A DNA stretch of 64,000 nt from Irpex lacteus (Eukaryota > Basidiomycota > Agaricomycetes > Polyporales > Irpicaceae): contig MQVO02000073.1 in NCBI GenBank assembly GCA_001986395.2, forward strand, positions 1-64,000. The letters are read 5' to 3'. A program made the translations under genes and the position numbers. The notes under the pieces are model-generated. The model was not told the origin of the DNA. It ran no database searches and saw nothing but the letters and a program-made list of their open reading frames with translations. Positions within the stretch are counted from its first letter, which is position 1. Each line of letters opens with the position of its first letter. Shown here one piece after another: positions 1-11,557 of this stretch.

Positions 1-802
1 AGAACGTACGATATTGTGAGCACTGCATGTTGTCATTTAAATGGCGGGAAGACTACGGAGCTAACGGATTTAACTTGTTTGTGATCCAGTCTCGTGTGAG
101 AGATACGCAGAGGCGGCGAAAAGGCTGCTCCTGGCTGATGGGAAGGTGGCCCGAAAACACGTCTTCGATCGGACAAAATTGTCGGAATAGGCCATTCGCT
201 AGGTGGTTGTGCCATGTAAGACAGTCGTCCGTGCCCACACCTAAAGGATGCTGTGCTAACGTAGTGATTCACACAGCGTCTTCCCTAGCAAAGATGATGC
301 CTATATTTGCATCCTTAGTTCTTCTCGAGCCCTTTCTACTTCCAATTCCAGACAATGAAATATCACAGCTCAGAAGCAGGATGGTAACGCGCGCAAAAAA
401 GCGGACCAATTTCTTGGCTTACAGCGGAAGGTGTTGAAACTTATCTACGCAAGCGCCCTTGGGACGAACGAGTTCGTCAGCTGTATGCTGTAAGTAAACT
501 AGTAACAGTTCATCAGCATGAGGGGCCACCTGAAGCTTACGCAGGAAGATATAGACGTATGGCATCTGCAGGCGCGGGGATACGGAACGGGGAGCCCAGT
601 ACGGCTTGGCTTGTACTCGCGAGCAAGAAGTGGTACGTGTTTTATCTTCTCTCGAGCTTCCTGCCAAATATTCTGACTAAAACGCAATTCAGACGATGTA
701 TGCGACGAGGACGGTGCCACGAAGCCGATACGCTACCTGAACGATCTACGTGAGCAGATGCCAGTACACATCGCATTTGGCGACAAGGCGGACGTCATGT
801 GA
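1..802 (+). CDS. alpha/beta-hydrolase, C-terminal part (5' end outside window)
   Basis: Reads as the C-terminal part of an alpha/beta-hydrolase-fold enzyme; the substrate cannot be told. Positions 178-213 encode IVGIGHSLGGCA, a nucleophile elbow with the catalytic Ser in GHSLGG. Positions 297-341 encode PIFASLVLLEPFLLP, which fits the strand after the elbow in this fold. Three later exons join in one frame: 425-489 (ending PWDERVRQLYA), 545-632 and 693-802, with GT-AG introns at 384-424, 490-544 and 633-692. The end reads PVHIAFGDKADVM with TGA at 800-802. The PWD-x-RV-x-LY and PVH-x-x-FG patterns recall fungal hydrolases related to toxin-biosynthesis-type MhpC proteins (family knowledge from memory). 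The elbow exon could not be joined in frame to the 297-383 exon, so either a splice site was missed or the copy is damaged. No start codon is assignable. Confidence 0.6.
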
Positions 803-1257
803 GCACTTACTGATATCACTCTCGCATTGATGAAGAGGGCGAATTGACGCAAACCAGACCAAAACATGCACAAGAAACTCTCGTTGCGGAGGATCGCCAA
901 TTTGCATCTATCGAATATATAGCGGGTGCAGGCCATCTGGTAAGGTAACATCCAAAAGGAGATGATCGCAAGCTGATACGTGCACGAAAGGTTCCACAGG
1001 AGAATCCTCGAGGCGCGGCGCGTTTCATAGCCAGGACACTTCGCTACAATGCTGCCCGCCTATAGCTGGGCTCTCGCAAGGCCTTGAACTTGAAACTTGC
1101 CCAGTAGGGATCGTAGACGTTGTAGCCAGTTGATTGCGACAGGCGGAGAGCGTCTCGGACGTGTATGTAGATGCTTCATACCTGCAGCGTGTCATGTCAA
1201 GATGAGAAAGACGTGGTTTACGGCATAACGTACGTAGTAGCACATCAAATAGTAGCG
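803..1257. other. intergenic, convergent 3' ends
   Basis: Lies between the stop of the hydrolase (plus strand) and the stop of RSA3 (minus strand). Short ORFs on the minus strand show no family resemblance. Nothing else was seen here. Confidence 0.5.
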
Positions 1258-1930
1258 TTATGTGGGCCTGTGGGTATCCAACACAACCTCCATCTCATTT
1301 ACGCCTTCGCCCGTTGTTGGATTTGAAGAGGCAGTAAATACGTCCGCACCAGATGCCAGTGAGTCAATCAATATCCCAAGACGAGACGTGGTCATCCCGG
1401 GTTCCTAGAAAGCAAGACATGCTGAGTATCGACATGTTTCCCCAACAAAAAGTAGGCTCACCTTGCGGATCTCACCCAAGTCGCTTTTAAACGCATCTGC
1501 AACAGATGCCATCCAGAACTTGCGGAACCTGGCCCGTAGTTCATGCTCGTGCTGAGAAGAATCATCTCCAGTAGGTAAGAAACGTAGGTATCGCAGCTGG
1601 TGGAGGTGGTGTGGGGGAGCGAGACCTTGCCCTTGCGGGCTGTGAAACACTGACTGCGGCTCCTTTCGCGGGGATCGTTGTTGATTTCGTAGATGAGTTG
1701 GAATCCGAGTGACTCTCTGAATCAGATTCCGAAGACGACGACTCGTCGGAGCTGCTTTCTGGTAGTGGCTGAACTCGCACTGGTGGCTGCTTCACGGCGA
1801 CCTGGTTTGCGGAAGAGTCTGAATCGGAATCTGACGAGGACGAGGATGATGAAGAGGAGGAGGCCACACGCCTCTTGCGTTTTCTTGTACGTTTCCTTGC
1901 AGCGCCTTGTGGTTTATTTGCGGGGGCCAT
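1258..1930 (-). CDS. RSA3: ribosome assembly protein 3 (RSA3)
   Basis: Rsa3 is a nucleolar factor for early 60S subunit assembly. The gene has three exons on the minus strand: 1930-1655, 1551-1462 and 1404-1258, totalling 513 nt or 170 aa, a whole number of codons. The N-terminal half is low complexity: a basic cluster RKRTRKRKRR followed by Ser/Asp/Glu runs, typical of nucleolar proteins. The C-terminal half is the conserved Rsa3 domain, with FRKFWMASVADAFKSDLGEI followed by the LGILIDSLASGADVF block. Intron 2 (1461-1405) is a clear GTGAGC...TTCTAG intron. Intron 1 (1654-1552) uses a less usual GTCAGT donor and was chosen because it keeps the frame. The start is the first ATG, placed 146 bp from the divergent ADE2 start. 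Identification is by the domain. Confidence 0.85.
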
Positions 1931-2076
1931 GGTGGTGGCGGCAGAGAGAAATATTGCATTTTCCGAGGAATTATCTCAGATAATTTGCGCGGCAGACGCC
2001 CGAACGATCTGCACAAGTTATCTCTTGCGACTTGATCTATCCTGCACACCACCACGACCTCAAAACATCATCGCCA
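1931..2076. promoter_or_regulatory. shared divergent promoter of RSA3 and ADE2
   Basis: Only 146 bp separate the two start codons, which face away from each other, so both promoters and 5' leaders must overlap here. No obvious TATA box was seen on either strand. The pairing suggests co-regulation of purine synthesis with ribosome assembly; that is inference from position only. Confidence 0.6.
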
Positions 2077-4049
2077 ATGTCGAACAAAACAGTGGGGGTG
2101 CTAGGTGAGAGTGGGTCCTTTCTACTCAGATGTGCTTGAAAGACGCCGCTCATCGCTATATTCAGGTCTAGAAATGGCAGTACTACTGCCTCCATCTGTG
2201 CATCTCTGCTAAGCTATTATTTCAGGCGGCGGCCAGCTGGGGCGGATGCTCGCAGTACCCGCGGCACTCATGAACACGGACATCGTCTTTCTCGACGTCG
2301 GCGAATATTCTCCCGCCAAGCAAGTGGTCCTTCCCAAGTCGCCCTCGAAAGCTCATGTCAATGGCGCGTTCACCGATCCCGCGAAAATTCGAGAGCTCGC
2401 GGAGAAGGTGGACGTTCTGACGGTGGAGATAGAGCACGTCAATGCCGACGTCTTAGAGAAGATACAGCCTTCGCTTGTTCTTGGTGTGCACCCCGCTCCG
2501 TCGACGATCAGGATTATCCAGGACAAGTTCAATCAGAAGCACCACTTCCAATCTCGAGGACTGCCCGTTGCCCCGTTTCTGCAGATCGAGTCGACAATTG
2601 ACTCCATCAACCATGCTACGCAAGGCTCGGTCTTCCGCTCATGATCAAGAGTAGAACGCTTGCTTACGACGGAAGAGGGAATTACGTTGTGCGAAGCTTA
2701 GCTCAGGCTTCCGAGGCATTGGTTGCGCTGAAGAACAAGCCACTCTATTGTGAGAAATGGGTTCCGTTTGTTAAGGAGATCGCTGTTATGGTCGTCCGAT
2801 CGACTAATGGAGAAGTGCGCTCCTACCCCGCTGTCGAGACAGTCCATAAGGAGAACATCTGTCACCTTGTCTTCGCACCCCTGCGAAGTAATGACCCAGC
2901 TGTCGCGGAGCGAGCACGAAGAGTAGCGGAAGCGGCTGTTCAGACTTTCGAAGGCGCGGGTATATTTGGGGTTGAGCTATTCCTGCTTGCAGACGGTGAG
3001 CTGCTCACGAGGCTGATCAATTATATTATGGCTTGTATAACCTTCTGCGCTATAGGTAGCATCTATCTCAACGAGATAGCACCGAGACCGCATAATTCGG
3101 GTCACTACACGATTGAAGCATGTGAGACATCGCAGTTCGAGAACCACCTGCGCGCCATTCTCGGACTGCCGCTGGGGTCCACGGCGTTGAAGGTACCTTC
3201 GGTGGCGATGCTCAATATCCTAGGCTATTCGGACAACATCAGCGATATCAGGGAGTTTTCAGAATTTGCGCTCACTGTTCCTGGCGCCACGACGCATTTG
3301 TACGGCAAAGGCGAATCTCGCAAAGGACGCAAGATGGGCCATGTTACAGTGGTGGCTAACTCTGATGCTGAACTTCGCGAACGACTGCGTCCACTTCTCG
3401 AAAAGCTGCCTGGTTCAAACCCTCACGAAGTTGCCGTGCATGCTCCCCCTTCTCCCGCTCTTGGTCACTCGCACAAGTTCCCGCTCGTAGGTGTGATCAT
3501 GGGCTCCGACTCTGATTTGCCCGTGATGCTTCCGGCTGCCCGCATTTTGGACAAGTTCGAGATACCGTACGAGTTGACAATCGTGTCAGCACACAGAACG
3601 CCGGACAGGCTAGTGGAGTACTCGCGAAGTGCGGCGTCGAGAGGTCTCAGGGTCATTATCGCTGGTGCAGGCGGGGCCGCCCATTTGCCTGGAATGGTTG
3701 CGGCGATGACTGCCCTACCTGTCATTGGTGTCCCCGTCAAGGGAAGCTCTCTCGATGGTGTAGACTCCTTGCACAGTATAGTGCAGATGCCGGTGCGTTG
3801 TTCTAGCTTCATCAACTGTAGCGATTGACTTCAAACTCACCCTTGACGTAGCGGGGCATACCGGTTGCAACGGTCGCCATCAACAACGGCACTAATGCCG
3901 GCCTACTGGCAGTGAGGATGCTGGCGGTAGCAATCCCGGAGCTCGTGCACGCCATGGAAGATTACTTGAAGAGCTTGGAGAAAGAAGTCATGGGTAAGGT
4001 AGAAACGTTGGCAGAGGTGGGGTGGGAAGACTATCAAGTAAAAAAGTAG
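2077..4049 (+). CDS. ADE2: phosphoribosylaminoimidazole carboxylase (ADE2), with a 1-bp frameshift
   Basis: Fungal bifunctional enzyme of step six of purine synthesis, making CAIR from AIR in the cytosol. The N-terminal ATP-grasp half starts [17 protein letters not shown], carries [12 protein letters not shown], and ends at [18 protein letters not shown]. The C-terminal PurE-like half carries GSDSD, SAHRTP and [15 protein letters not shown], then [16 protein letters not shown]. Exons are 2077-2104, 2226-2995, 3056-3792 and 3852-4049; the introns are 121, 60 and 59 nt. Around 2630-2636 the frame changes with no room for an intron: upstream reads ATQGSVFRS, while the conserved [18 protein letters not shown] continues one base out of phase. 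Exon lengths total 1733 nt, one short of 578 codons, so a single base seems missing. It is either a real null lesion or a sequencing error. Confidence 0.95.
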
Positions 4050-4425
4050 TGTACTTTACTGGCCATAGATTTCAAAAATAGCTGGTATTGCACGGGTGCT
4101 GCGGTCTGGTCTTGTTATCTATCTGCGTGCCGGAGTACTAGTGAGAGTTCTGTCGGTCTTGTGGGTTTGGAGTGGGAAGCTTGCCGAACATCAGCTCAGG
4201 CCAGTCCTGATTGGCGGGCGTCTGAAATAACTCAGACGGCCGCTTTCGTCTCGGCCTGAGTTCACCTTCGAACGAAGACTATGATGTAGGTGTTTGTTCA
4301 AATCTTCTTTCTCAGGACCCTGACGCCTCGTATCTACTTAGATTCACCGATGCACTCTCTTCGTGTGCTTTATCCTCCTCTGTGTCCCCTCACTGGACTC
4401 CCGTACAGTGTCCGAGTCGTTGACC
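4050..4425. other. intergenic: ADE2 3' end and promoter of the glucosidase gene
   Basis: Pyrimidine-rich stretches (TCTTCTTTCTC near 4300 and CCTCCTCTGTGTCCCC near 4373) precede the ATG at 4426, as is common in basidiomycete promoters. An earlier in-frame ATG at 4363 exists, but 4426 is the better start because it directly precedes the acidic cytosolic tail. Confidence 0.4.
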
Positions 4426-7034
4426 ATGGCGGCCCATATTGACGAGCACGGCTTGCAAACGCCGACTGGTGACGAGCCCCTCATGCCACCAACCCCCACG
4501 CGATTCGATGGTCCGGCACCGTCCTTGACGAACTCCAGCACACATACGTCCTTTGTGGGCAGCCCTATCGCGGAGCAGGGCCAGCCCATGCTTGTCGCGA
4601 CCGATGACCCGGTGGACTACAACGAAAAAGCCCCCGTCGCATCTCACCGACGTCGGAAACGCTGGCCGATCTTTGTACTCGTTGGCGTGGTCGCTGCTAT
4701 CGTTATAGCGCTTGCTATCGCTCTCCCAGTATCTCTCGTCCATCATGGTAGCCAAGGCAGTCGTGCCAGTGGCTCCGAGACTGGTCCATCCGGTCCTGCT
4801 TCCAATCCTCATTCACCCACTGGCGCTATCTCTGGTGGGAACGGGTCGCAGGTCACTACGGAGGACGGTACCACTTTCACCTATGTTAATAGCTTCGGGG
4901 GTTTCTGTACGTTCTCAAACTCTTCTCCCGAATATGATCGCTCATCACACATCAAGGGGTCGACGATCCCCGGGATCCTTTCAACAATAGCGCGCGTGCG
5001 CAATCGTACACGCCGTCGTTGGACGAACCTTGGGTGTGGGGTCAGGATCTTATTCGCGGTGCGTTGATGAAAATGTCTTGTTGCGTTTCGTTCTCTGACG
5101 GTTTCATTAAATGCAGGGGTAAATCTTGGAGGGTGGTTGATCACCGAGCCTTTCATAGTTCCCTCTCTATATGAAAAGTATCAGAATACCACGCCTCAAG
5201 CGGTCGATGAATGGACGCTCAGTATCGCGATGCGGAACGACACGAGTGAGGGGGGTGGAATCGGCCAGCTGGAGGATCACTACAAAACGTTCATCGTGAG
5301 TTGCGGTCTCTCGGCTTGGAGCGCATATCAACTAAGTGCTGCTTAGACGGAACAGGATTTCGCTGAGATAGCGGGTGCCGGCCTTAACTGGGTGCGACTG
5401 CCTGTTCCGTATTGGGCCATCGACGTGTGGCCAGGTGAACCATTTCTTGCCAACACTGCATGGACGTATGCCCTCAAAGCGTTCAAGTGGGCTCGCAAGT
5501 ATGGTTTACGCATGTACCTCGAATTGCACACTGTACCCGGTTCTCAGAACGGCTTGAACCACTCGGGTCGGCTTGGGCCTATCAACTTCCTGAACGGTCC
5601 CATGGGTGTTGCTAATGCTCAGCGGGCCATGGAGTACATCCGAGTTCTCACCGAGTTCATCAGCCAGCCTGAGTACGAGCCAGTTGTGACGGCGTTTGGG
5701 ATGATCAATGAGCCTCTGTTGGGTATCATTGGCCGAGATCCTCTCAATAGTTTGTGAGTACTTGTGCTTCGTGGCTTCGTGAAGTGACTTATACTCATTT
5801 GTGACGTATCGTGTGTAGTTATCTCGAAGCATATAACATGATCCGCAACATAGTCAGTAAAATGATTCATGAATCTTATAAGTGGTCACGCGACTGACAC
5901 TCTGCTAGACGGGCATCGGTAAAGGGGCGTCCCTTGTTATTCATGACGGATTCCAAGGTCTGGGAACTTGGAAAGGCTTCATGACGGGGGCTGATGTACG
6001 TCACACAACACTCTAACCCTTGTGCTATCCTCACAGTAGTTGTAGCGCCTTGTTCTCGACACCCATCCGTACATCGTGAGATCACAATCATGTAAGACAT
6101 TGCAAATAACTGACTTATTCAAATGTACAGGCTTTCGGTGGGGGTCTTGACCAGCCACTTGACCACTGGCCGCCGGCTGCATGCCAGGCATTCCAGACGA
6201 ACCAGTCAAACATCGACTTCGGCCCGACTATCACAGGCGAGTTCAGTGCGGCGGTGAATGACGTACGTTATCATATATATCTACCATATAACCTCGGTTT
6301 GCTGACTTCAATAGTGCGGTAAATGGCTGAAAAATGTCGGTGCTGTGGCAAGCTATCCAGACTGCACCGTTTGGGATGATTATCGTCAGTGGACCCAGGA
6401 TATGAAAGATGGCATCAAGCAGTTCGTCATGGCTAGTATGGATGCTATGCATATGCCAGGATATATGTTCTGGACATGGAAGGTGTGTGCTTGTGTGCGC
6501 ATCTCTGTCATATGACATTTCATTAATTTCCGCTCTCGGAAGATCGGGACGTCATCTGTAACGGGTATCCCCTCAGCCCCAATGTGGTCCTATCAGCTTG
6601 GTCTGCAGAATGGCTGGATGCCCACCGACCCTCGGGATGCCGAAGGTACTTGCGGCAGCTTGAATGTCGCTTTCGGTGTCAACTTTACTGGACAGTTCCC
6701 GGCATGGCAAACGGGTGGCGCTGATGCTGGTGTGTTCCAGCCTACGGCAACAAATACCATTGAAGCTTATCCACCCACATTATCGAATGCGATGAATGCT
6801 AACCCAACACTACTCCCATTCTATACCGATGTTAGTGCCAATCCAACACTCCCTCCCGCTACTGTTACGGATGCAACTATCTCTGTGGGTGATGGCTGGG
6901 CAGATCCCCAAGATACGGCTCTTGCCCCCGCTCCTGTTCCTGGCTGCATCTATCCTGATGCATGGAATGCACCTCAGGAGTCCACCGCATTTGTTTGTGG
7001 TACTGCAGCAATCACTGCCACCACCTCTGCATAA
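4426..7034 (+). CDS. membrane-anchored glucan 1,3-beta-glucosidase, GH5
   Basis: Exo-1,3-beta-glucanase acting on cell-wall glucan, built as a type II membrane protein. Ten exons (4426-4906, 4957-5058, 5117-5295, 5347-5753, 5819-5852, 5909-5995, 6046-6075, 6131-6262, 6315-6482, 6543-7034) total exactly 704 codons. Residues 1-80 form a cytosolic tail ending HRRRKRWP. A membrane helix follows (FVLVGVVAAIVIALAIALPV), then a Ser/Gly-rich linker. The catalytic domain has VNLGGWLITEPFI, ELHTVPGSQNG, the acid/base Glu in GMINEPL, LDTHPY, and the nucleophile Glu in TITGEFSAAVND. Substrate-site Trp residues follow in FWTWK. The C-terminus is Thr/Ala/Pro rich. This corresponds to the fungal exo-glucanase D type rather than the secreted EXG1 type, because of the helix. 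All introns are GT-AG, 47-65 nt. Confidence 0.95.
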
Positions 7035-7641
7035 CTTCTGTACTGCATAGTATTTGTATGTTACAGGTAACTTGGACATTCCTTTGATTCAAACTAGCCT
7101 CACATGTGGTTAGATCTGTAAATAGTTGAACGGACATTTGGATTCTTCTTAATTTGTTCTGCTCTCTGATGGATGTCTCCTCACATCTTAATTAGAGGCC
7201 TTCATCCTTATATTCATTTCGATATCGCATTCACCAATGACCAGTGACCATTGTGCCATACCTGTGTTCTTTACTTTTTTTTTCTATCCCATTTGAGCTT
7301 CACTGCAGCTGATTGTCCACTCTCCTTTTGCCTCAAGCCTTCTTTCTCTAGCCTCCTTGCTGTGCTTTATCTGGTGTTTATACTATAGCTGCTTATGTAA
7401 TCCTAGAAAGTTTGATATTTTTTCACACTACCGGCATTTATTTGTCCATCAATCAGTATGTACTGGATGCCTACCTGTAAGTGTTTTAGGTGTTTGCTGG
7501 AGCTTTGAGTGTCCACAACATCAACACACTCAGCAACTCGGGATTCCACGATCACCTTTGAACTTGGTTGCTATGCTAATTTATATCTAGAGTTTGTTAT
7601 GTGCAATGCAAACAATAATATAGAACAGTGTGTATTACAAT
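7035..7641. other. intergenic, AT-rich
   Basis: 3' flank of the glucosidase gene, moving from mixed to AT-rich composition. ORFs here have no recognisable domain. No gene seen. Confidence 0.4.
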
Positions 7642-8690
7642 TCTTGAGTGAAACAAAAGAGAATCATCTCAATCTGAGTTGCTGCATTTACGATGTTTGT
7701 CCGTGACACATTTTGTTGGCAAACGATGCGAATGCTGCTTGTTACCTTGCTTACTATAGTATAAGAAAGATTTGTGTGTGGGCACTTTGTAGGTGAGGTA
7801 TATGTTTGCACTTTCATATATAATCACTTGAGATAAAGGTATATAATGTAAGGCAGTGGATACCAGAAACCGGCACCTCTTATGTAAGCAGCAAAATATG
7901 AGTCTGAGGTTTGCGTTTATGGGCGCTTATTTTTGACAATTGACTCGGTTTTGATGCAGATCGCATGACATCAATATATTTTGATGTAAAATGGATATAT
8001 ATGTCATCTGGACCAGGATTTCCCCAGGATTCTGAATTTGAGCTCAGAATTTTGATCGGAGGAGTATTTCAAAAGATATGAAGAAAATCATCACGAAAGT
8101 TGGAAGTTTGAACACTTGTAGTAATATCTAAAGTGTTTTGAAAGCCATGACAGTGGTAACAAATGTTACTTACTGCAATAACAAAAGTAAGACAAGTTTG
8201 CTTACTCAAATTTCAAATTTCAAAACCTTTGATGAATAAAACACTATAATAATTGTGTCAATGTGTCTATTAAAGTTCTTTAATTGTACAACTAGAGTAA
8301 CAAACTTTGACTTCCTGCGAATAATAAAAAAAACACTTTCATTTTTATAGTTTTCTATTGCTTCAATGATTGTTATGGCTGATAAACATTATTAAATTGC
8401 TTGAAAAGGCAATTCTCTCATGTATTATTCTTTTTGAGTGCTGATTTTGATATTTTGCTTTCTTTGAATAACATAATATGACATCAATGTATTTTGATGT
8501 AAAAATTAATACATACCTTGCTGAGATTGTATTTTAACCACAGTTCTGAATATGATCTCAGAAGTTCAATATCTTCTGTGGCTCAAAAGATATAGAGAAA
8601 ATGTTAGTGCTGTTGTACAGGTTGAATAATCTTTGAACCTTGCTTTGTCAAATGAAATATCTTCTACAGCAACAAGTTTGCTTATCCTAT
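7642..8690 (+). mobile_element. palindrome-centred element, rearranged partial copy
   Basis: The left 210 bp match the left ends of the copies at 11558 and 24321 (start TTCTTGAGTGAAAC, then the GGCAAAC and GCACTTTGTAGGTGAG segments). From about 7880 to 8690 the sequence instead matches, in opposite orientation, 29480-30250, which is the right half of the copy at 29208-31769. It therefore looks like a copy with the centre deleted and the right end lost. It contains two ACATCAA...TTGATGT palindromes, near 7970 and 8482. No coding capacity. Confidence 0.6.
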
Positions 8691-9414
8691 TGCAATATCA
8701 CTGGTTTTCCTCTAGACCTAAACATTCCCTTGGCAGGAGTTTAGCCATGTCTGCAGCTTGCGTGACGTGAGCCCACCGGTGGACGAGATTGCACTTGTCG
8801 CTGCTGCATCTTGAACCCTTCATCCCTCATCCCCTGCTTTCAGTATGAGCTTACTGTCCACCCCGCTTCTCTCCTGCTCAACACTGTTGAAGCCTCTGTT
8901 GCCATGTTCTACAACTCTCTCAAACTCAGTCTAACTCGCTATCTCCAAGGGTGTGGCCATCTCGACCTCAATGCTGTTCATGCCATCGTTCATCCCACAG
9001 ACTTTCAAAATCACTGTGAAAGCCTTTTATTCTCCTTATGTTATCTATACATGGCTGTGAAACATGTCCTGTCAAACCTGCTAACTGGCAGCTCAAGATG
9101 CATATTTTTTCATTACCGCTTTGCATTATGACTTATTTGCTATCTGAAGTTTGATATTGAAGTTCAGAAATCTCTTGCGCAGCTGGTGCTTATTCTTCTC
9201 CTGCCCAGCTCATATATCTTTGCAACACTAACTACATTTGATACACAGCTTGGCAAAGGTAAAAGTAAAGCAGCTGATAGCGCTCTGAGTCCGGCGTCAT
9301 CCCATAGCACAGAGCCGTTGTCGATGAAATTCCAGACATGCTTTACCTCTTGCTCTATCTCTCTAGACGAGCAACTTGCCAATTTGATTCAATGTTCTGT
9401 GCGCTCTGTTCACA
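8691..9414. other. unassigned GC-richer island inside AT-rich repeats
   Basis: Base composition is closer to that of genes, and there is a 106-codon ORF on the plus strand (8811-9131) and a 72-codon ORF on the minus strand (9164-9382). Neither resembles a family I know. It may be the relic of a gene or retroelement that the flanking element copies invaded. Confidence 0.3.
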
Positions 9415-10541
9415 ATTCCTGAGGTACGAAGAAGAATCGTTCCAGTGCGACCTAGCACTTTGGACAACTGCGACATGTAACGCGAGTGGCTCCTCAGCGT
9501 CTAATTCTGCCAATACAGTGGGTAACAAATTCATGAGCTTTTGCCTGTAGTTGGGCGCTTTTTTGATGTCAAACAGTTTTCGATTTTTGCAGGAGCCATC
9601 ACACATTCAATCCACACAAAATGTATACCAGATTGTAGCCCTAGAGAAGACCTTTCCAACTGTCCAACTTTCATCCCAAAAGGTGAAGATTTGAGGAAGT
9701 TATGAGCGGGATGGCTTTGGATGACGACCTGAGATTTCAAACTCCGCTTCAAAGTATCATAGGCACTTTGTAAGCATCTCAAGCATGTAGTATTACATAC
9801 TGTATATGTATCTGAAGTAAGCTCATACGATAAGATGTAGTATTGGACATGGTGTCATGCTGGCATGATGCATGGCATGATTCCTGGCATGATTCCCGGC
9901 ATGATTCCTGGCATGATTCCTAGCATGATTCCTGACATGATTCCTTGAAAGACGAGAATGACATATGAATTCAAAATTAGCCCACGGGCTACATACTTGA
10001 TACTCTGAACATGTCAGCAGGTATGTAGGTGGCCAAGAATTGATGAGATCAATAGAACAGTTCTGGTTAAACCGGTTTGATACAGGTACACGGAGAGGAA
10101 CTAAAAATATGGCCAAACCAGTTTTGAACAAGTAATGGGCTTTGATTACAATGATCAGAGCCATATATCCTGGCCTGATAGAGTATACCAATAAGCTGGA
10201 AAAGAAATTGTGATGATATGTTTGGTAGCAAACAAGATATGACTTTTTTTTTCCTTTTCTCCTGACCAAATATGTATATGATTCGAAGTTTGTATCTATT
10301 TATGCCCTCATAAATGTATCTCATAAGCATCATAGTATATCACATGGTATGACGTAATATATTCTGATTTTTTCGAATTTTATTGATGCACTTTCAGCTT
10401 TGAAAGAAAGGTACAAAAAGTGGCACCTGCAGGATTGGAACCGGTGACCTTTGGATTTCCATACTTGAAACATAGTAAACATGCACAAATAGAGCCCGGT
10501 CAGTGCCATTACGAGTTCTGTCGAACAGGCGCCGTCACTAC
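9415..10541 (+). mobile_element. palindrome-centred element, left half only
   Basis: Begins ATTCCTGAGGTACGAAGAAG and matches the left halves of the copies at 52801 (same strand) and 31769 (opposite strand) for about 1.1 kb. It includes a 12-bp tandem repeat of the CATGATTCCTGG type at about 9863-9950. It stops in half of the central palindrome (CGAACAGGCGCCGTC at about 10525), after a tRNA-like block with the B-box-like GGATTGGAACC near 10433 (read on the minus strand GGTTCCAATCC). No coding capacity. Confidence 0.7.
9863..9950 (+). repeat. 12-bp tandem repeat (CATGATTCCTGG type)
   Basis: About seven near-identical 12-bp units alternating CATGATTCCTGG, CATGATTCCCGG and CATGATTCCTAG. The same array lies at equivalent places in two other element copies (31260-31320, 53245-53320), so it belongs to the element. 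Confidence 0.85.
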
Positions 10542-11177
10542 GTCTAATCTACTATTTTTCATATCCAAAAAGGGTTAGATAAAGAGTAAACAAACTTTAA
10601 GTTCCTAACTTATTTTGTGATGACGAAAATTATGAAAAAATTGAATCGGCAGATGTCAAATTTTTGTAAACCAAAAAGATTGACCCATCATTGTATTTTG
10701 TACTCTTTAAAATGTGACCAGCTGTGTCACATTTTTATACACTCAAAATATAGAGCAAAATATAGAGAACTCAAGATTTTATTTTCATTTGACGATATAC
10801 AAAATGATATTGCAGCTCTCGCTTTTGTTATCATTTTTTCTATCGTAAAAGTGTATACAAGAAATTACATTTAATTACATTTTTCATATCATTTTATTAA
10901 CTATTGTTCTTTACTTTTAATAAACTTTTAGAAGCGATAAAATTGAACCCTGCAGCGCTGGTAAAATAAAAAGGACTGGATTATATTTTATGGCATGAAA
11001 ATTTGAAAATAAATCGAAGGAAACCGGAATAAGATTTTATCAATGATTTTGTCAGCTTAAAAATCAATTCATGATTGGTTACGTTTTTGTCTTCGTAAAA
11101 GTAAAGATACAATGTTGCCCAATACATTTAAACTTTTTCGTGTCGTAAAAATATGCAACAAATCATAAATAGTCCAA
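10542..11177. other. AT-rich non-coding stretch
   Basis: Strongly AT-rich, with T- and A-runs and no gene-like ORF; the 85-codon ORF at 10617-10874 has AT-biased composition and no domain. Nothing else seen. Confidence 0.4.
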
Positions 11178-11253
11178 TTTAGTCTTTAGTCCTTAGTCCC
11201 TAGTCCTTAGTCATTAGTCATTAGTCATTAGTCATTAGTCATTAGTCATTAGT
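11178..11253 (+). repeat. 7-bp tandem repeat (TTAGTCA)
   Basis: About ten units of TTAGTCA/TTAGTCC/TTAGTCT in a row. It is not a telomeric repeat. Confidence 0.9.
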
Positions 11254-11557
11254 GAGTTACAATAAGCTCTGTAAAATTGTGGACAGAAAATAAGCAATCA
11301 TTCAAAAACTATGTTTTCACTGACGGTCAACCGAAAAGACAAAATTCTCTATATTCTAACTCTATATATGAATAGCTCTTGGATAGGCCGTTCTTCAGTT
11401 TGACTGGCATTGTTTGTGCTCAATTTGACCGTGACACCCGCTACTTTAGCAACACTGGGCGCCGCAAGCCTACTATGGCTCCTCATCATTCTTCTATATT
11501 CCGTGGTGCAGACAATTACATTCCTTGGCGCACACAGTTCTCCAACATCCTCTTTTA

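Noticed and set aside
10617..10874. 85-codon ORF in AT-rich DNA
   Set aside because: Composition is that of the surrounding non-coding sequence and no domain is visible.
11178..11253. CRISPR-like or telomere-like array
   Set aside because: Contiguous 7-bp units with no spacers, and not a TTAGGG type; a simple microsatellite in a eukaryote.
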